A stretch of DNA of 64,000 nucleotides from Halichoerus grypus (lineage: Eukaryota; Chordata; Mammalia; Carnivora; Phocidae), in assembly GCF_964656455.1 (NCBI RefSeq), contig NC_135726.1:32021930-32085929 (forward strand), in the 5' to 3' direction. The notes under the pieces are model-generated. The model saw only the letters and a program-made list of their open reading frames with translations. It ran no database searches and was not told the origin of the DNA. This document shows positions 1-10,571 of the stretch, one piece after another. Both the position numbers and the translations under genes were made by a program. How positions within the stretch are numbered: the first letter of the stretch is position 1; every line of letters begins with the position of its first letter.

Positions 1-436
1 GATGAGGGGTGAGGAAGAAGAAGGAGTTGAGAACCCCCAGGCTTCTGGCTTGGACTACTTGGTGGATTGTATCACCCTTTACTAAGCTTGAAACACGTTT
101 TGGGGGAGGATGGCGACTTTGTTCGGGGGCATGCAGTTGGAGCCCCTTGTTAACAGCCTGGAGGCGGTCATCAAGGCCATGGCCATGGATGAGATCCCAA
201 GAGGTGAGGCCATGGAGAAGAAAGGGGGCCAAGATCAAGACTGAAGCAATGCCGCCATTTTAAACACTTTTTATTTTGCCAATACTTACAGATTCCGCAG
301 AGATAGTACAGAGAGGTCCCACGTACCCAGTTTCAATGCAGCAATTTTTAAAGGAGGATCCGGCAAAGCCTCCTGCTAAATGTGGTCCAGAGGGGCTAGA
401 GGATGTCCAACAGGGCTTGGTGTCAAGAAAGTCATT
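1..436. other. Unassigned intergenic sequence
   Basis: I do not recognise this stretch. It contains two short plus-strand frames that look gene-like by eye. One ends DYLVDCITLY then a stop. The other starts with ATG at about 110 (MATLFGGMQLEPLVNSLEAV) and stops within 45 codons. There is no poly-A tail, splice pattern or family match to support a gene or processed pseudogene. The part after about 285 resembles LINE-associated sequence. Confidence 0.3.
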
Positions 437-1015
437 TCACTGAGGCTTCAGTTTGGTTGCAAGAGAAAGTGGTTTAAACAAGCGAAAAGTTGGTTTCTTC
501 CTCGTTGAATAGTCTAAATGTAGGTGTCCAGGTCTGCAACAGAAGTCCTGTTCCTTGGGGGCACAGGCTTCTTCCAGCCACTCCACCATCTCTAGGGCAT
601 TGTCCTTGTCCTCACGGTCCAAAGCGGTGGCTAGAATTCCAGCTATCACATCTGCTTTCCAGGCAGCAGCATGGGAAAGGGGATGGAGGAGAAAAGGGAC
701 AATGGGAATAAACAAGCTAGCTTTTAAAAAAGATTCCCAGAGGGCGCCTGGGTGGCTCAGTTGGTTAAGCGACTGCCTTCGGCTCAGGTCATGATCCTGG
801 AGTCCCAGGATCGAGTCCCGCATCGGGCTCCCTGCTCAGCGGGGAGTCTGCTTCTCCCTCTGACCCTCCCCCCTCTCATGCTCTCTCTCTATCTCATTCT
901 CTCTCTCAAATAAATAAATAAAATCTTTAAAAAATAAATAAATAAATAAATAAATAAATAAAAATAAAAAAGATTCCCAGAGCTGCCATATGACACCTCC
1001 TTTTGACTAGAAGTT
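437..1015 (-). repeat. Old interspersed repeat (unassigned, LTR/LINE-end-like), split by a CAN-SINE
   Basis: Read on the minus strand, the segment contains the widely dispersed mammalian motif order: a GCAGATGTGATAGCTGGAAT-like start, then GGACCGTGAGGACAAGG, and a terminal CTTGTTTAAACCACT-like end. The apparent 128-codon minus-strand frame here is this repeat plus SINE sequence, not a gene. I recognise the motif as repetitive but cannot name the family with certainty. A CAN-SINE at 743-965 interrupts it. Confidence 0.5.
743..965 (+). repeat. CAN-SINE (tRNA-Lys-derived), with target site duplication
   Basis: It starts GGCGCCTGGGTGGCTCAGTT, carries the tRNA-like box region (GGCTCAGGTCATGATCC and a GGATCGAGTCCC B box), a CT-rich stretch and an AAAT-repeat tail. 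A 17-base exact duplication, AAAAAAGATTCCCAGAG, flanks it at 726-742 and 966-982. The intact duplication and full length suggest a fairly recent, caniform-specific insertion. Confidence 0.95.
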
Positions 1016-1754
1016 AGTGACGAAATTGAGTTGCGAAAGAGCCTTTATTCTTGAACTCAAAACCAGAGGTTCTATTACCCAGAAGAAAGGGAGAATGCAT
1101 ACAGGGGAACAACAAGCAGCGTGTGCCCAGAATCCAAGAGTGGAGGGAGAATGTGAAAGGAAGAGAATACGGTCACCATCATGAAACACAGCCAAGAAGT
1201 CAAGAAAGGTAGCTACTGAAATACCCACTGGGTTTAGGAACAGAAAAGGCCATGGCAACCTCGTGAGGATAATGACAATTGTCCCTCTGACTCCAGAGCC
1301 CTTGATCCTGAGTTCTCTACTTTTCCCAGAGGTGGTGGGGCAGGTTTGTCAGGTGGTGGGGCAGAAAGACAGAGGTGACGGCCTGGAGGGGGCTGTCTAG
1401 AGAGTGGTGGCAATCCAGCCCGGGGGCTGCTGCAGAGCAAGCAGGAAGTAGAGACAAGGGCGTGAAAGGACGCTGGTGTGGGGAGCAGAACCAGAGGGGA
1501 CTGTGAGAAGGCCAGCAGTGAGGACAGGGGAGGTGGCAGTTTTTGTGGCTTCTGAGGTGGGGCACTTCTGGGCCCACAGTGACGCCCGGGAGTGGGAGCT
1601 GGCTAAAGAAGAGGGAAAAAAGGAGGTCTTTGGGGAGTGGACGGGTGGTTACAAAATGGGGGGGTATCCACTTGAGTGCCCCCACTGTCCACGCTGCTTG
1701 GCTTCCCTGTCTCACTTCCTCGGTGCCCTACTGGCACTTCCCAGGATCACTTCG

Positions 1755-2110
1755 GAAGAAACGACTTGATCTCAAATCTTCACCTCAAGGAGTTTCTCCT
1801 GAGAAGAGCCAAGCAGCCGGAGTGCCCATGCTGAGCAGCTGCCAGATACTGTACGAGTGGTACTCAGCGACATCCTCCGGGAGCGGGCCTCCCTGTCTCT
1901 GCTCTGCGGTCCTCGGGCCCCTCGCAAGATGGCTGCCACCATGACGTCTCGCAAGCCCGTCCGCAGACTTCCCTTCGGGTCCCATTGGCCAGAATAGGAT
2001 CACATGACGTTTCCTGAGCCAATCACTGGCAAAGGGGTTGGCTTTGCCGAGGTGGCTTAGACCAATGACAAAAGTAACACAGAAGGCCTCCTGCTTCCGT
2101 GAGAGTGTTG
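1755..2110 (+). repeat. Old interspersed repeat with CCAAT-like motifs (family not assigned)
   Basis: The order CCCATTGGCCAGAATAGGATCACATGACG, CCTGAGCCAATCACTGGCAA (read from the sequence), then TGGCTTAGACCAATGAC matches a dispersed mammalian repeat known to me by its sequence but not by secure name. Its CCAAT boxes and an AAGATGGC motif make it look like a promoter. Confidence 0.4.
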
Positions 2111-2293
2111 AAGAAAGAGGAGAAAGAGGAAGAGGGGAGGAGAGGGAGAAGAAGAAAAGAACAAAAAGAACAAAAGAACCAAAATTTGTAATGCCCAAAG
2201 AACAACTTTATGAGCTCAAATATTCATATTTGGCTATGTTATAAATATTAAAACGTGAAATAGTGAAAAGACGGAACTGGTTGATCCTGCATG

Positions 2294-2381
2294 CCCTTCC
2301 TTCCTTCCTCCCTCCCTCCCTCCCTCCCTCCTTTCCTTCCTTCCTTCCTTCCTTCCTTCCTTCCTTCCTTCCTTCCTTCCT
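2294..2381 (+). repeat. Homopyrimidine microsatellite (CCTT/CCCT)n
   Basis: An uninterrupted pyrimidine run of 88 bases composed of CCTT and CCCT units. Length polymorphism is likely. Confidence 0.95.
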
Positions 2382-2509
2382 GCATATATTGAGTGTTTAC
2401 TACGCCCTTGCCCTCAAGGAGCTCAGAGGCTACTTGCTGGGGGTCAGGGTGAGCAGACAAGAAAAGCACAGAGGACTAGTGTGCAAAGGACAGGGTGTCA
2501 GAGGCATAA

Positions 2510-2800
2510 CCTGTGGATCCCCTGATTCAGCTGTCTCCTCACCCGGTGCGCACCTGCCCCTCCTCCCAGCCATCCAGGATCATGCCTGCCCTACACAGCC
2601 ACTCTCCTCCAGGAAGCCTTTCCCGATTTCCCTTGGTGTCCAGGATCTACCTTGTCCCTGTGTCCCCTGGGACCTTGGTGGACCAGGTGCTGGGTTGACA
2701 GTGTCTTGGCTGCCTTGAAGTGTCCTTATGTCCATTTGTCCTGTCTTCCCCATTAAGGGTGAGGGCTCCAAGAGGGAGGGCGCTGTGTCCCCAGAGCTGA
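2510..2800 (+). repeat. L2-like fragment
   Basis: The segment CTCCAGGAAGCCTTTCCCGA and a later CTCCAAGAGGGAGGG-type stretch match the order seen in the 3' part of L2 elements. It is divergent. Confidence 0.45.
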
Positions 2801-3189
2801 CCCACAGCCTAGGCTGACCTGCCCTGCCCAGGCCCAGCCCTCACACCTGCCTCTGGACTCCTCTCCCTGTCTCTCCCATCAATTTCTTATTTCATAAAAA
2901 TCAATTTCTGTCCCGTTTTTGCCATGTACATAAAAGACTATGGCATCAATTAGCCTTAGTTCTCTCTCTCCCCCTCTCTTTTTCTTCCTCGTCTTTTTTG
3001 GAAACCTCTTTGTAGGGAAAATCTCATATTTCAGCAATTTGCATTATCCACACACTCAGCTTTGAAGTTCTAAGTTATGGTAAGAAAAGGACCCACTTAT
3101 CTGCCCATAAAAAATGTTCAAAGCTTATAAATTCCCTGAAACAGATGTACATTATCATTGGATTTGCCTTTCTTTTTGCTAGAGCATGC

Positions 3190-3675
3190 CTAATAGAGTT
3201 TGGCCGCCCCCTGGCCCCCTTCCCCCGCCCCTGTTAGCATCTTGTCTCCACAGAAGCCCGCTCCCCACTGGGCCAGACTGACTTCAAAGGTCCCAGGCTG
3301 TCTGTTAGAAGCAAAGCACAAAGTGGGAACATAGGGGCCTTTTAAATCCCCCGCGTTTAAGTCAATATCATGCCTCCCTTCTTTCCCCTCTTCTGGTGGA
3401 AGGACATAAGTCAGCCATTCCTTTTCTGCCTTCACGAGCACCAATTCAGCAATTACCCGAGAGAGAGAGGAAATTGAGGCCTCTTTCTCTCTCAGCCGCT
3501 GTATTTGCCCTCTTGTTCTTTCCAACTTTACTTTCTGTTCCTTTCCCCACTTAAGAAGATGTTGCTCAACAGCAAAGGAAGGTGTTGCCGACCCTCGGTG
3601 TAGACAAACAAGTGGATCCTTAGCACTTTTGTGGGCAAGAGTGTTACAAGCAGCTTCTGTCCGACAGGCTGCCAT
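3190..3675 (-). other. Candidate orphan ORF of 161 codons (no known family)
   Basis: The ATG at 3675-3673 sits in a strong Kozak context (ACACCATGG, A at -3 and G at +4). The encoded peptide starts MAACRTEAACNTLAHK. Its middle part (roughly residues 35-85) is rich in Lys, Glu, Arg and Leu and reads like a short helical or coiled-coil segment (for example KVKLERTRGQIQRLREKEAS). There is no signal peptide, membrane segment or motif that I recognise, and no poly-A tail to suggest a retrocopy. The ORF lies in intergenic DNA, about 12.4 kb beyond the NKD1 stop. In GC-rich mammalian DNA an ORF of this size can arise by chance, so this is a candidate and not a gene call. Confidence 0.2.
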
Positions 3676-3839
3676 GGTGTCTTATGATGAGAGCCCCCTC
3701 TCCAGGCGACAGTTTACAATCTCCCTTAACTGACCAGAGAGTCACACCCTAACCGCCCTCCCCACCCTGACCTTCCAACTTTTTGATGTGTCCTCAGAGT
3801 AATGAGCAAACTCTCCACGGTGACTGCCGCCCCCACCCC

Positions 3840-4240
3840 CAGGCCCTGCCCTCCCTGGGCCTCCCTCTTGCTGTCTGTGTTCAGCCTCACTGACTTCCAT
3901 CAGTTCATCCAATGGCCCACCCTTTCTCCCACCCCAGGGCCTTTGCACAAGCTGTTTCCTCTAGCTTTTCACCTGGATATTTCCTCCTTATCCTTGAGGT
4001 CTCCACTTGAGTGTGGCTTCCTGGAGAGGCCCTCTCCAACCCTGGTCTCAATCATGTCTCCTCTGTTATTCGCTCACACATCTCCCCAGAAATGATCACA
4101 GTTGATAACAATGTAATTTTTTCTGACTGTTGTTCCCCTACTAGGTTGAAAGCTCTGTGAAGGGAGGGAGGATGTCTATTTTATTTGGCGCTGAGCATGG
4201 CTCCTGGTACATAGTGGTTGATCAGTAAATATTTGAGGGT
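3840..4240 (+). repeat. L2 LINE 3' fragment
   Basis: It contains the hallmark order GGGCCTTTGCACAAGCTGTT, CTTCCTGGAGAGGCCCTCTC, the AAAGCTCTGTGAAGGGAGGG segment and a terminal GTGGTTGATCAGTAAATATT, which is the usual L2 3' end arrangement. Confidence 0.75.
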
Positions 4241-4464
4241 ACAGACAGAAAGAAGAATGTGGAGATGAATTTGGGCCAGGTGTGGTCCAGGGAAAGGCCA
4301 GCTGGGCCTGAGAGGAGCCTCTCTGAACAGTGAGTACCAAGTTTGGGTCACCCTTTCCTCTGACCGTGTCAGTTTTGGAGTGGTCAGCTCCCAGAGACAG
4401 ACTTGCAGGAACTAAACCACACAGCAAGGCTGAGTGAGATACTTGAATGCCAACTTCTCCACAA

Positions 4465-4519
4465 TGAAGGAAGGAAGGAAAGAAAGAAGAAACAAGGGAA
4501 GGAGGGAGGGAGGGAGTGA
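4465..4519 (+). repeat. Purine-rich simple repeat (GAAG/GGGA)n
   Basis: A near-continuous run of GAAG, AAAG and GGGA units. Simple sequence only. Confidence 0.85.
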
Positions 4520-5002
4520 GGAAAAAAGTCACATGGACCGCACTAGGATATTCCGGTTAGGAATTTCTGAACAAATCACAGTCAGATGTTGCCTTTTTGA
4601 GGATAGAATCAGAGGAAATGAAATCAGGTGACAATGGTCATCTGGGGAGGATCTGGCCAGGGGACAGAGCCACCCAAAGTCACCCAGGTCCCGTGTGCCT
4701 GGGACTACCCCAGGAGCCCACAGACCAAGCCCAGTGGTGTTACCCCCCCTCCCCATGCTACCCAAAGCATCCCCAGTACATTCCTGGTTTTCAGTCTGTC
4801 CAAATGCCACGACCCATCCCCGAGGGCAGAGTCAACATGTTAATGAACCTGAGCACAATCTGTGAGAGGGGAGACTCCCTGCCCACTTGTCTTTATGAAT
4901 GCAACCAGCAGAAAAGCCTGGAGCACTAGAGCGGCCCTATGCGAGCTCTAGCCCGGGGTCACATGGGGAGGCCAGAAGGCACTCTAACAAGTGTCTATCT
5001 TT

Positions 5003-5215
5003 TTTTGGTTTTGTTTTGTTTTTAAGATTTTATTTATTTATTTGAGAGAGAGAGAATGAGAGAGAGAGAGCACATGAGAAGGGGGAGGGTCAGAGGGAAA
5101 AGCAGACTCCCCGCTGAGCAGGGAGCCCGACGTGGGACTCGATCCAGCGACTCCAGGATCATGACCTGAGCCGAAGGCAGTCGCTTAACCAACTGAGCCT
5201 CCCAGGCGCCCCTAG
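5003..5215 (-). repeat. CAN-SINE, minus strand, with target site duplication
   Basis: The reverse complement begins GGGGCGCCTGGGAGGCTCAG and has the tRNA-like region, a CT-rich stretch and an AAATAAATAAAATCTT tail. Duplicated target CAAGTGTCTATCTTT lies at 4988-5002 and 5216-5230. It is caniform-type and full length. Confidence 0.95.
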
Positions 5216-5329
5216 CAAGTGTCTATCTTTGCGGGCCTTTGGGATTACAAAATAATCTTTGGTGAGCAAGACCGTGCTTTGGTGGCCACAGATGTTAACT
5301 AAATAATCAGAGGCACAAACAAGAATATA

Positions 5330-5941
5330 CAGCCGATTCTGATTATTCACAGAGTCTTTATTTATGAATTTGCTTACTCTCTAAAATGTAGCGACTTGTA
5401 ACCTCCAAATCGATACTCACGGTGCTTTCACACTGGAGCAGCGAAAAATTTAAGCCCCTTACATGTGTGGATTTCCAACTGACGTCAAACAAGGCGATGT
5501 TCTGCCTTCTTGTTTCAGCTCTCATGCTACAAACAAGTGTCCTTGCTGTTGTCTACTTCATGCCACACTTCTTGTATTTGTGTGCCTTGTGTTGGTGATT
5601 TCGCTGTTTAAAATGCCCCCCAAATGTGGTGCTGACATGCTGTCTAGTGTTCCGAGGCACCGGAAGGCTGTGAAAACGCATGTTAAATCAGCTTCATTCA
5701 AGCATGAATTACACTGCTGTTGGCCATGAGTTTGATGTTAACGAATCAACAATATATTGTAAATCAGGTGTCTTTAAACAGAAACACACACACAACAAGG
5801 CTAGGTATTGACTGGTGGATGAAAACGTTGCAACCAGAGGCTCGCAGGAACCTAACCCTTTACGTCTCCTAAGAGCGATGGTTCAGTATGTGCTAATTCA
5901 GGGTTAGCAATGACTGTACAGAACATAACAGGACTCGACTG
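5330..5941 (+). mobile_element. Tigger-type (Tc/mariner) DNA transposon, internally deleted
   Basis: The left end CAGCCGATTCTGATTATTCA follows a TA at 5328-5329, as expected for Tc/mariner insertion. A remnant of the transposase start is readable (MPPKCGADMLSSVPRHRKAV), and further on a degraded Asn-Glu-Ser-Thr-Ile helix-turn-helix region. It then passes directly to the right-end region (TGCTAATTCAGGGTTAGC to GGACTCGACTG). About 610 bases remain, so most of the transposase is missing and the rest is broken by stops. This is an old, inactive copy. The exact Tigger subfamily is not assigned. Confidence 0.75.
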
Positions 5942-6784
5942 CAATTATGAACGTGATCGGTGCTATGAAGAAGGGGACCAGCAGGGCACCATCTTGCTGC
6001 AGCTGGGGTCTCGGGCTGGGCCAGCAGGCCCACCTCCCAGAGCTTCCCCTTCACTCACATTTGCCCGGACTTGGCTGGTAGAGGAGAGGGTAGGACCAGT
6101 CTTTGCTCATCTTTGCCAATGTCCGAAGGCTCCTGGAAAGGGAGAGTCAAGTGGCTAACAGCTTGCCCCCTCCTCAGGTGTCACTCTGTGTTTAACCCTA
6201 CCGCACATTAACCGTGACCTTGGTATAAGTCACTTAGCAGAATAGTCTCATGGTTTCTTCACAAGGGTGTCCAAAGGTTGTCAGCAAATGCAGGCTGAGC
6301 ATACAGTAGGTGCTCCATAAGTGATAAGTATGGTGATTTAGACTCCTCAGTGATCCTGGGGCTCAAGGCCTGGTCCCAGGGGCTGGACCAAACTCTCTGA
6401 GGACAAGGAGAATCCCAGATGCAGGGCAGCTAAGAACTGTCCCAGAGGCTCCCCGTTTCCCCCACCGGTGGGGGGAAGGAACTGCTGGGCAAAGCTCTTA
6501 GGGCGCCAGTCCTAGCGCTGCCACATCTCTTTAGGGCCCAGAGCTGCCACTCCAAGGCCCACTTGTCTGAACCACGGGCAGCCTCATTATGTAAGTGAGA
6601 TTTAAGGCCCAGAGAGCCGGTGGCGGGGGGGGGGGAGTTATGCCCAAGTTCACACTGCAGGTCAGGTTTGGAAGAAATGGAGTGACCCCATGGAACATGG
6701 AAAGGAAAAGTAATAGGGCAGGTGGGGCAGCCCTCAAGACTGCAGCTCCTTCCCCAGGAACCCAGGGGGCCAGATTCTCATAAC
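5942..6784. other. Intergenic sequence without recognised features
   Basis: Mixed-composition sequence with a short poly-G run at about 6626-6636 and a weak MIR-like piece near 6285-6330. I see no gene here. Confidence 0.6.
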
Positions 6785-7055
6785 AGCGGCTGCCGTTTCT
6801 TGAGGGCCTACTGCGTGCCAGGCTCTGAGCGGAGCACTTTGCACTCACTGGATCATTTACTCTGATCCTTACAACGCCCCAGGGAGGTGGGTACTCTGAT
6901 TAGCTCCATGCTGCAGAGAAGGCAACTGGGGCACAGAGAAGTTGGGCCGCTGGGCCCATAGCCGTCCCACTGGTCACACAGCTGGGAAGTGGCAGAACCA
7001 GGTTTCAGTTAGGGTCTGCCTGACCCCAAAGTCCATACTCTCAACCACCAGAGCT
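6785..7055 (-). repeat. MIR SINE
   Basis: In reverse orientation the order matches MIR: CTACTGCGTGCCAGGCTCTG, then CTTACAACGCCCCAGGGAGG, the CTGGGGCACAGAGAAGTTGG core, and GTCACACAGCTGGGAAGTGG. Confidence 0.8.
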
Positions 7056-9461
7056 GAGCCCCCAAGCTTGCATTTGGGGCCTGGCTGCTGGATCCCATCC
7101 CCTCCTCAAAGTTCATCCACCAAACCAGAGGTGCAGGATCCAGGAGCCACATCTGGATCTGCAGATGGCGAAGGGCCAAACGCCCAACCTGAACGGTGAG
7201 ACGCAGCCCAGAGTCAGGAATCACGGCCAGTGCCGGGCCTGGACAGGGCAGTGCTGGGCTTCCCCACAGGCCCACCCTGAGAACCCCCCTCATCAGCAGT
7301 CTTTCTGCTGCGTCCTCCAAGAGAGCTGAGCCATGTGGGGATTTGTTCAGGGACTGTAATGTGTAAGACTCTCCTCTTGTATTTCTCCCCTTGCTTACAT
7401 CTCCGAAGACCCTGGAGCTAAAAAGCAAAGCGGATCTCATTAGGCCCATTTTACAGAAAAGCAAACTGAGTCTCTGAGCAGTGAAGTCGCTGGCCCATGG
7501 TCATCAGCTCAACCCAGCCAAATGGAATCCAGCCAAAGTCTTTTGAGTTGGGACTCTTTTCACCCACTTTGCCTCTTTACACAGCGATGGGCATGGTCTC
7601 ACGCAGGCTGGCACCCTCTGCAAGGGGCCCCAGCCAACCCTGCCCCAGCTAAAGGAGGAATGGGGCCATGTGCTGAGGGCAGATTTCTAGAACTGGCCCC
7701 AGAGATCTTCCCCGTGAAAATCCTCCCGTGCCTGGAACGCCCCCATTAGCATCTAAAACTCTGCCTTGAACAGGCCCAGGTTTTCATGAGCATCGCGGGC
7801 CCTCAAAGGTGCTTGAGCATCTTCGGGGTCATGAGCTGAGATGCTGCAGGGGCAATCCAGGGAAGGCGCACGGGCCCCAGTCTGACGGGGCGCCAAGACA
7901 CTGGCGGGCATGCGCACTATCTGAAGGGGCATCCCAATAGCTCCTGGGGATCCCTGCCTTGTTCGGAAGGTGGGCCTGGTGGAATGGCATTTTTTGACCT
8001 TTATGAGAAAACCTGAAAATCTAGATATATAGATGAAACCTTCAGATTTGGGAAATTAGTTCAAAATTTTTGAAACCCCAGATGGGTCAATCATGACATG
8101 TTGATGGGCATGTGTTGGGTACAGCCCAAGGGATCAGAGGGTAGAGGAGAAAGCCTGGGGAGGCTCAGAGGAGGCAGGGGATGGGAAGGATGGGAGGGCG
8201 ACAAGCTCTCAGGCAGGGTGGCTCTGAGCCCTGCACCATGCCCGCCCCCCCCCACCCCCCAGGCACCGTAGACGGCTGACTGTTGGACCAGCAGGACAGG
8301 CCTCCAACAGTCTGGCTACACCCAAGCTTTGCCTAGGCAAGCAGGATCTCCACAATGGCCCTGGCAGAGTCCCTGGCCCGGGACTGAGGCTGTGGAAACC
8401 CTCTCCCCAGACATCACAGATGCCGATCCCCACGTCCCCCAGCAGGCAGCTGAGGTCACAGACTGGAGAGGGGGCCCGGGAGCTGGTCTGGACTCAGCTG
8501 CAGGAAGGAATGTCAACATGGACTGCACACGCCTCCTCCGGACTCAGTTCTCACATCTTTAAAATGGGGACAGTAATTCCTGCCCAACCACAACCGGCTG
8601 TTCACAAATACGATGAACATTCAGCCAAATGTTCACTGGTTTCCGACGGGGGACGGTGGGGGGGCTGGGGACACCAATGCAGTGAGGGGTTGTTTTTTTC
8701 AAATAAAGCTCCATTTTGTCCTTTCTTTTCTTTCTTTCTTTCTTTTTTTTTTAATTCTTTAAACGGTAAAAGACTGCAGTTTTCTTTTCTTTTCCATTCT
8801 TATTTAACAAAATTAGAAGCCGGTGATGCTGTGTTGCTTTCCCAGACTTTTATCTGAACTATGACTGCTTTGTACAGCTCCACAGTCAAGGATTCAGCCG
8901 CAGGAGAATGCCCATAAACCCTCCAGTCACTAAAGGACTCCCAATCCGCAATCCCCTCCCTCCTGCCCTCCTTTCTCTGACATTCCTTCTTTTCCCTTTA
9001 GTGACCACCTACTGTGCGCATGCTCCAGGAAGGGCAGTTCCAGAAGTCCCTGCCGCGGCAGGCGGGCACCTTCCAGCCTCGGAGGAAGCCAGCAGCCACA
9101 GTGAGACGCTGACAAGTACTGCTGACTGCCCCTTTGTCTGGGCACCGGCTAAGCTGGCTCCAAGAAGTGAGGCCTTGTTGTTCAAGAAACAAATAGAGTC
9201 AGCTTGGATGAACTTCTCCAGAATTTTGCGATGAGAAATATCTAGAAGGGAGTTGTTTTAGTGGAGCAGGGGGGAAGTCAAAGCTTGGGGTGAGGGTAGA
9301 GAGTTGGGGGTGGTAATCCTATTGTAGCGCTCACAGCCCCTTAAGGTCTTCATCCTGCTCGCCTCCTCTAGGGGCTCCTCAGATCCTGGTAGTTATTCCA
9401 TGGCTAGATAATCATACCCTGATTATCCTTCTTCTAAATCTCTGACGCCCCTCTCCACATA
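7056..9461. other. Intergenic sequence, mostly unique
   Basis: It contains a short MIR-like core near 7445-7500 and a C-rich run near 8242-8262. A CTTT/T-rich stretch lies at 8725-8755. AT-richer sequence follows at 8690-8830. The many open frames overlap in all phases and carry no recognisable domain. I see no gene. Confidence 0.5.
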
Positions 9462-9658
9462 CCTCTTCCCTCCAGACATGGAGGATTAGGAAGGGCCTTC
9501 CAAAGGGTCAGCCCAGACATGGCCCCCAATGCAGACCCTTGGAGGGGCGGGGCAGGGCGCCCTAAGCTTGACCATAACCAAGCCTGGGTCTACAGTGCTG
9601 CAGAGAGGGTCAGCTGGTGGTTGCACCAAGCCCCTACTCCCCAAGGCTGGCCTTGACC
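9462..9658 (+). repeat. Source segment of a local compound duplication
   Basis: Positions 9462-9582 recur in direct orientation at 10572-10692 with six mismatches over 121 bases. Positions 9541-9658 recur inverted at 10439-10556 with one mismatch over 118 bases. The segment contains the GC-rich GGAGGGGCGGGGCAGGGCGC word in all three copies. I do not recognise it as a known repeat family. Confidence 0.9.
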
Positions 9659-10365
9659 GAGGACACCAGTGCCTCCCGCATCGAGCAAGGACCCCAAAAC
9701 AAAGTGGGAAGATCGAGAAAAGGCCACTTGCATCTCCCTGAAGAGCCAAGAAGGAAGGAGAGTGTGGTCCACACACCAGGGGTCACTGTGGACCCATCCT
9801 AGTTGGAAGACACGCCTGGGAATCTCACTAGAGCTGGCTGTCCTTGGGTGCCTGTGGTTTTGCAGGGAAGGGTATTGAGGGCCCAGGTGGCAGGGCAATG
9901 AGGAGAAGAACTCGGCCTGCACCCAGAGGGCTGTTACTGAATTATCCAGTTTTGTCCTCTGGTGTGGCCGTGGCCACTTGTTCCAACATCAGAAGGCTTT
10001 TTGGAGGCTCGCGGTGGGACAGGGGCGTGGGGAGCGCTCTCTGCCTCATTTACACCTCAGTGCACACGCTCCTAAAGGTAGGGCCCCTAGGGTTCCACCC
10101 CGATTGCTCCAAGGTGTAGCCGCGGGGTTTCTCACGCTGTGGCCTCTGGGCCCAAGGGCAACAGCACTCCCTGGGGTGGGAGCTGGTCAAGGGCACTCAT
10201 GCCTGCTGCCATCACAGCCCAGGCCCACATGATCTCACTCTCTGCGGGGAGGTGGGGGCTGGGTATCTGCATCTAACATGCTCCCTGGGAGAGTCGTATG
10301 GCCCCTGAAGTGAGGGATTTCCCTCGAATGGGGCCTTCTGAGGTCATCTGGGGAGAATGCAAGGC

Positions 10366-10438
10366 TCAGGGTTCTCAACCTGGCTCATCGGAAGTCCGGA
10401 AGTCCCCTGGGAGCTGAAACACCTTGATGCCTCTTCAA
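10366..10438 (+). repeat. MER5A-like hAT fossil, left half
   Basis: It begins CAGGGTTCTCAACCTGGCTC and continues CCTGGGAGCTGAAACACCTTG then GATGCC, matching the start of MER5A/B. The second half resumes at about 10693, so the element is split by the duplicated segments. Confidence 0.6.
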
Positions 10439-10556
10439 GGTCAAGGCCAGCCTTGGGGAGTAGGGGCTTGGTGCAACCACCAGCTGACCCTCTCTGCAGC
10501 ACTGCAGACCCAGGCTTGGTTATGGTCAAGCTTAGGGCGCCCTGCCCCGCCCCTCC
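10439..10556 (-). repeat. Inverted copy of 9541-9658
   Basis: This is the reverse complement of 9541-9658 over 118 bases with a single difference. The spacer between the two arms is 780 bases. The transcript of either strand could form a long stem. Confidence 0.95.
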
Positions 10557-10571
10557 CGGCTGTTTCCTTTG

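Noticed and set aside
437..823. 128-codon minus-strand ORF with a protein-like C-terminus
   Set aside because: It runs through the head of a CAN-SINE and then an old repeat; the ORF exists only because of these repeats.
1900..2110. Promoter-like stretch with AAGATGGC, several CCAAT boxes and a CACATGAC word
   Set aside because: The same phrase order occurs in a dispersed mammalian repeat, and no CpG density or downstream exon supports a start site.
5463..5729. 88-codon plus-strand ORF
   Set aside because: The readable part (MPPKCGADMLSSVP) is the start of a decayed Tigger transposase, not a host gene.
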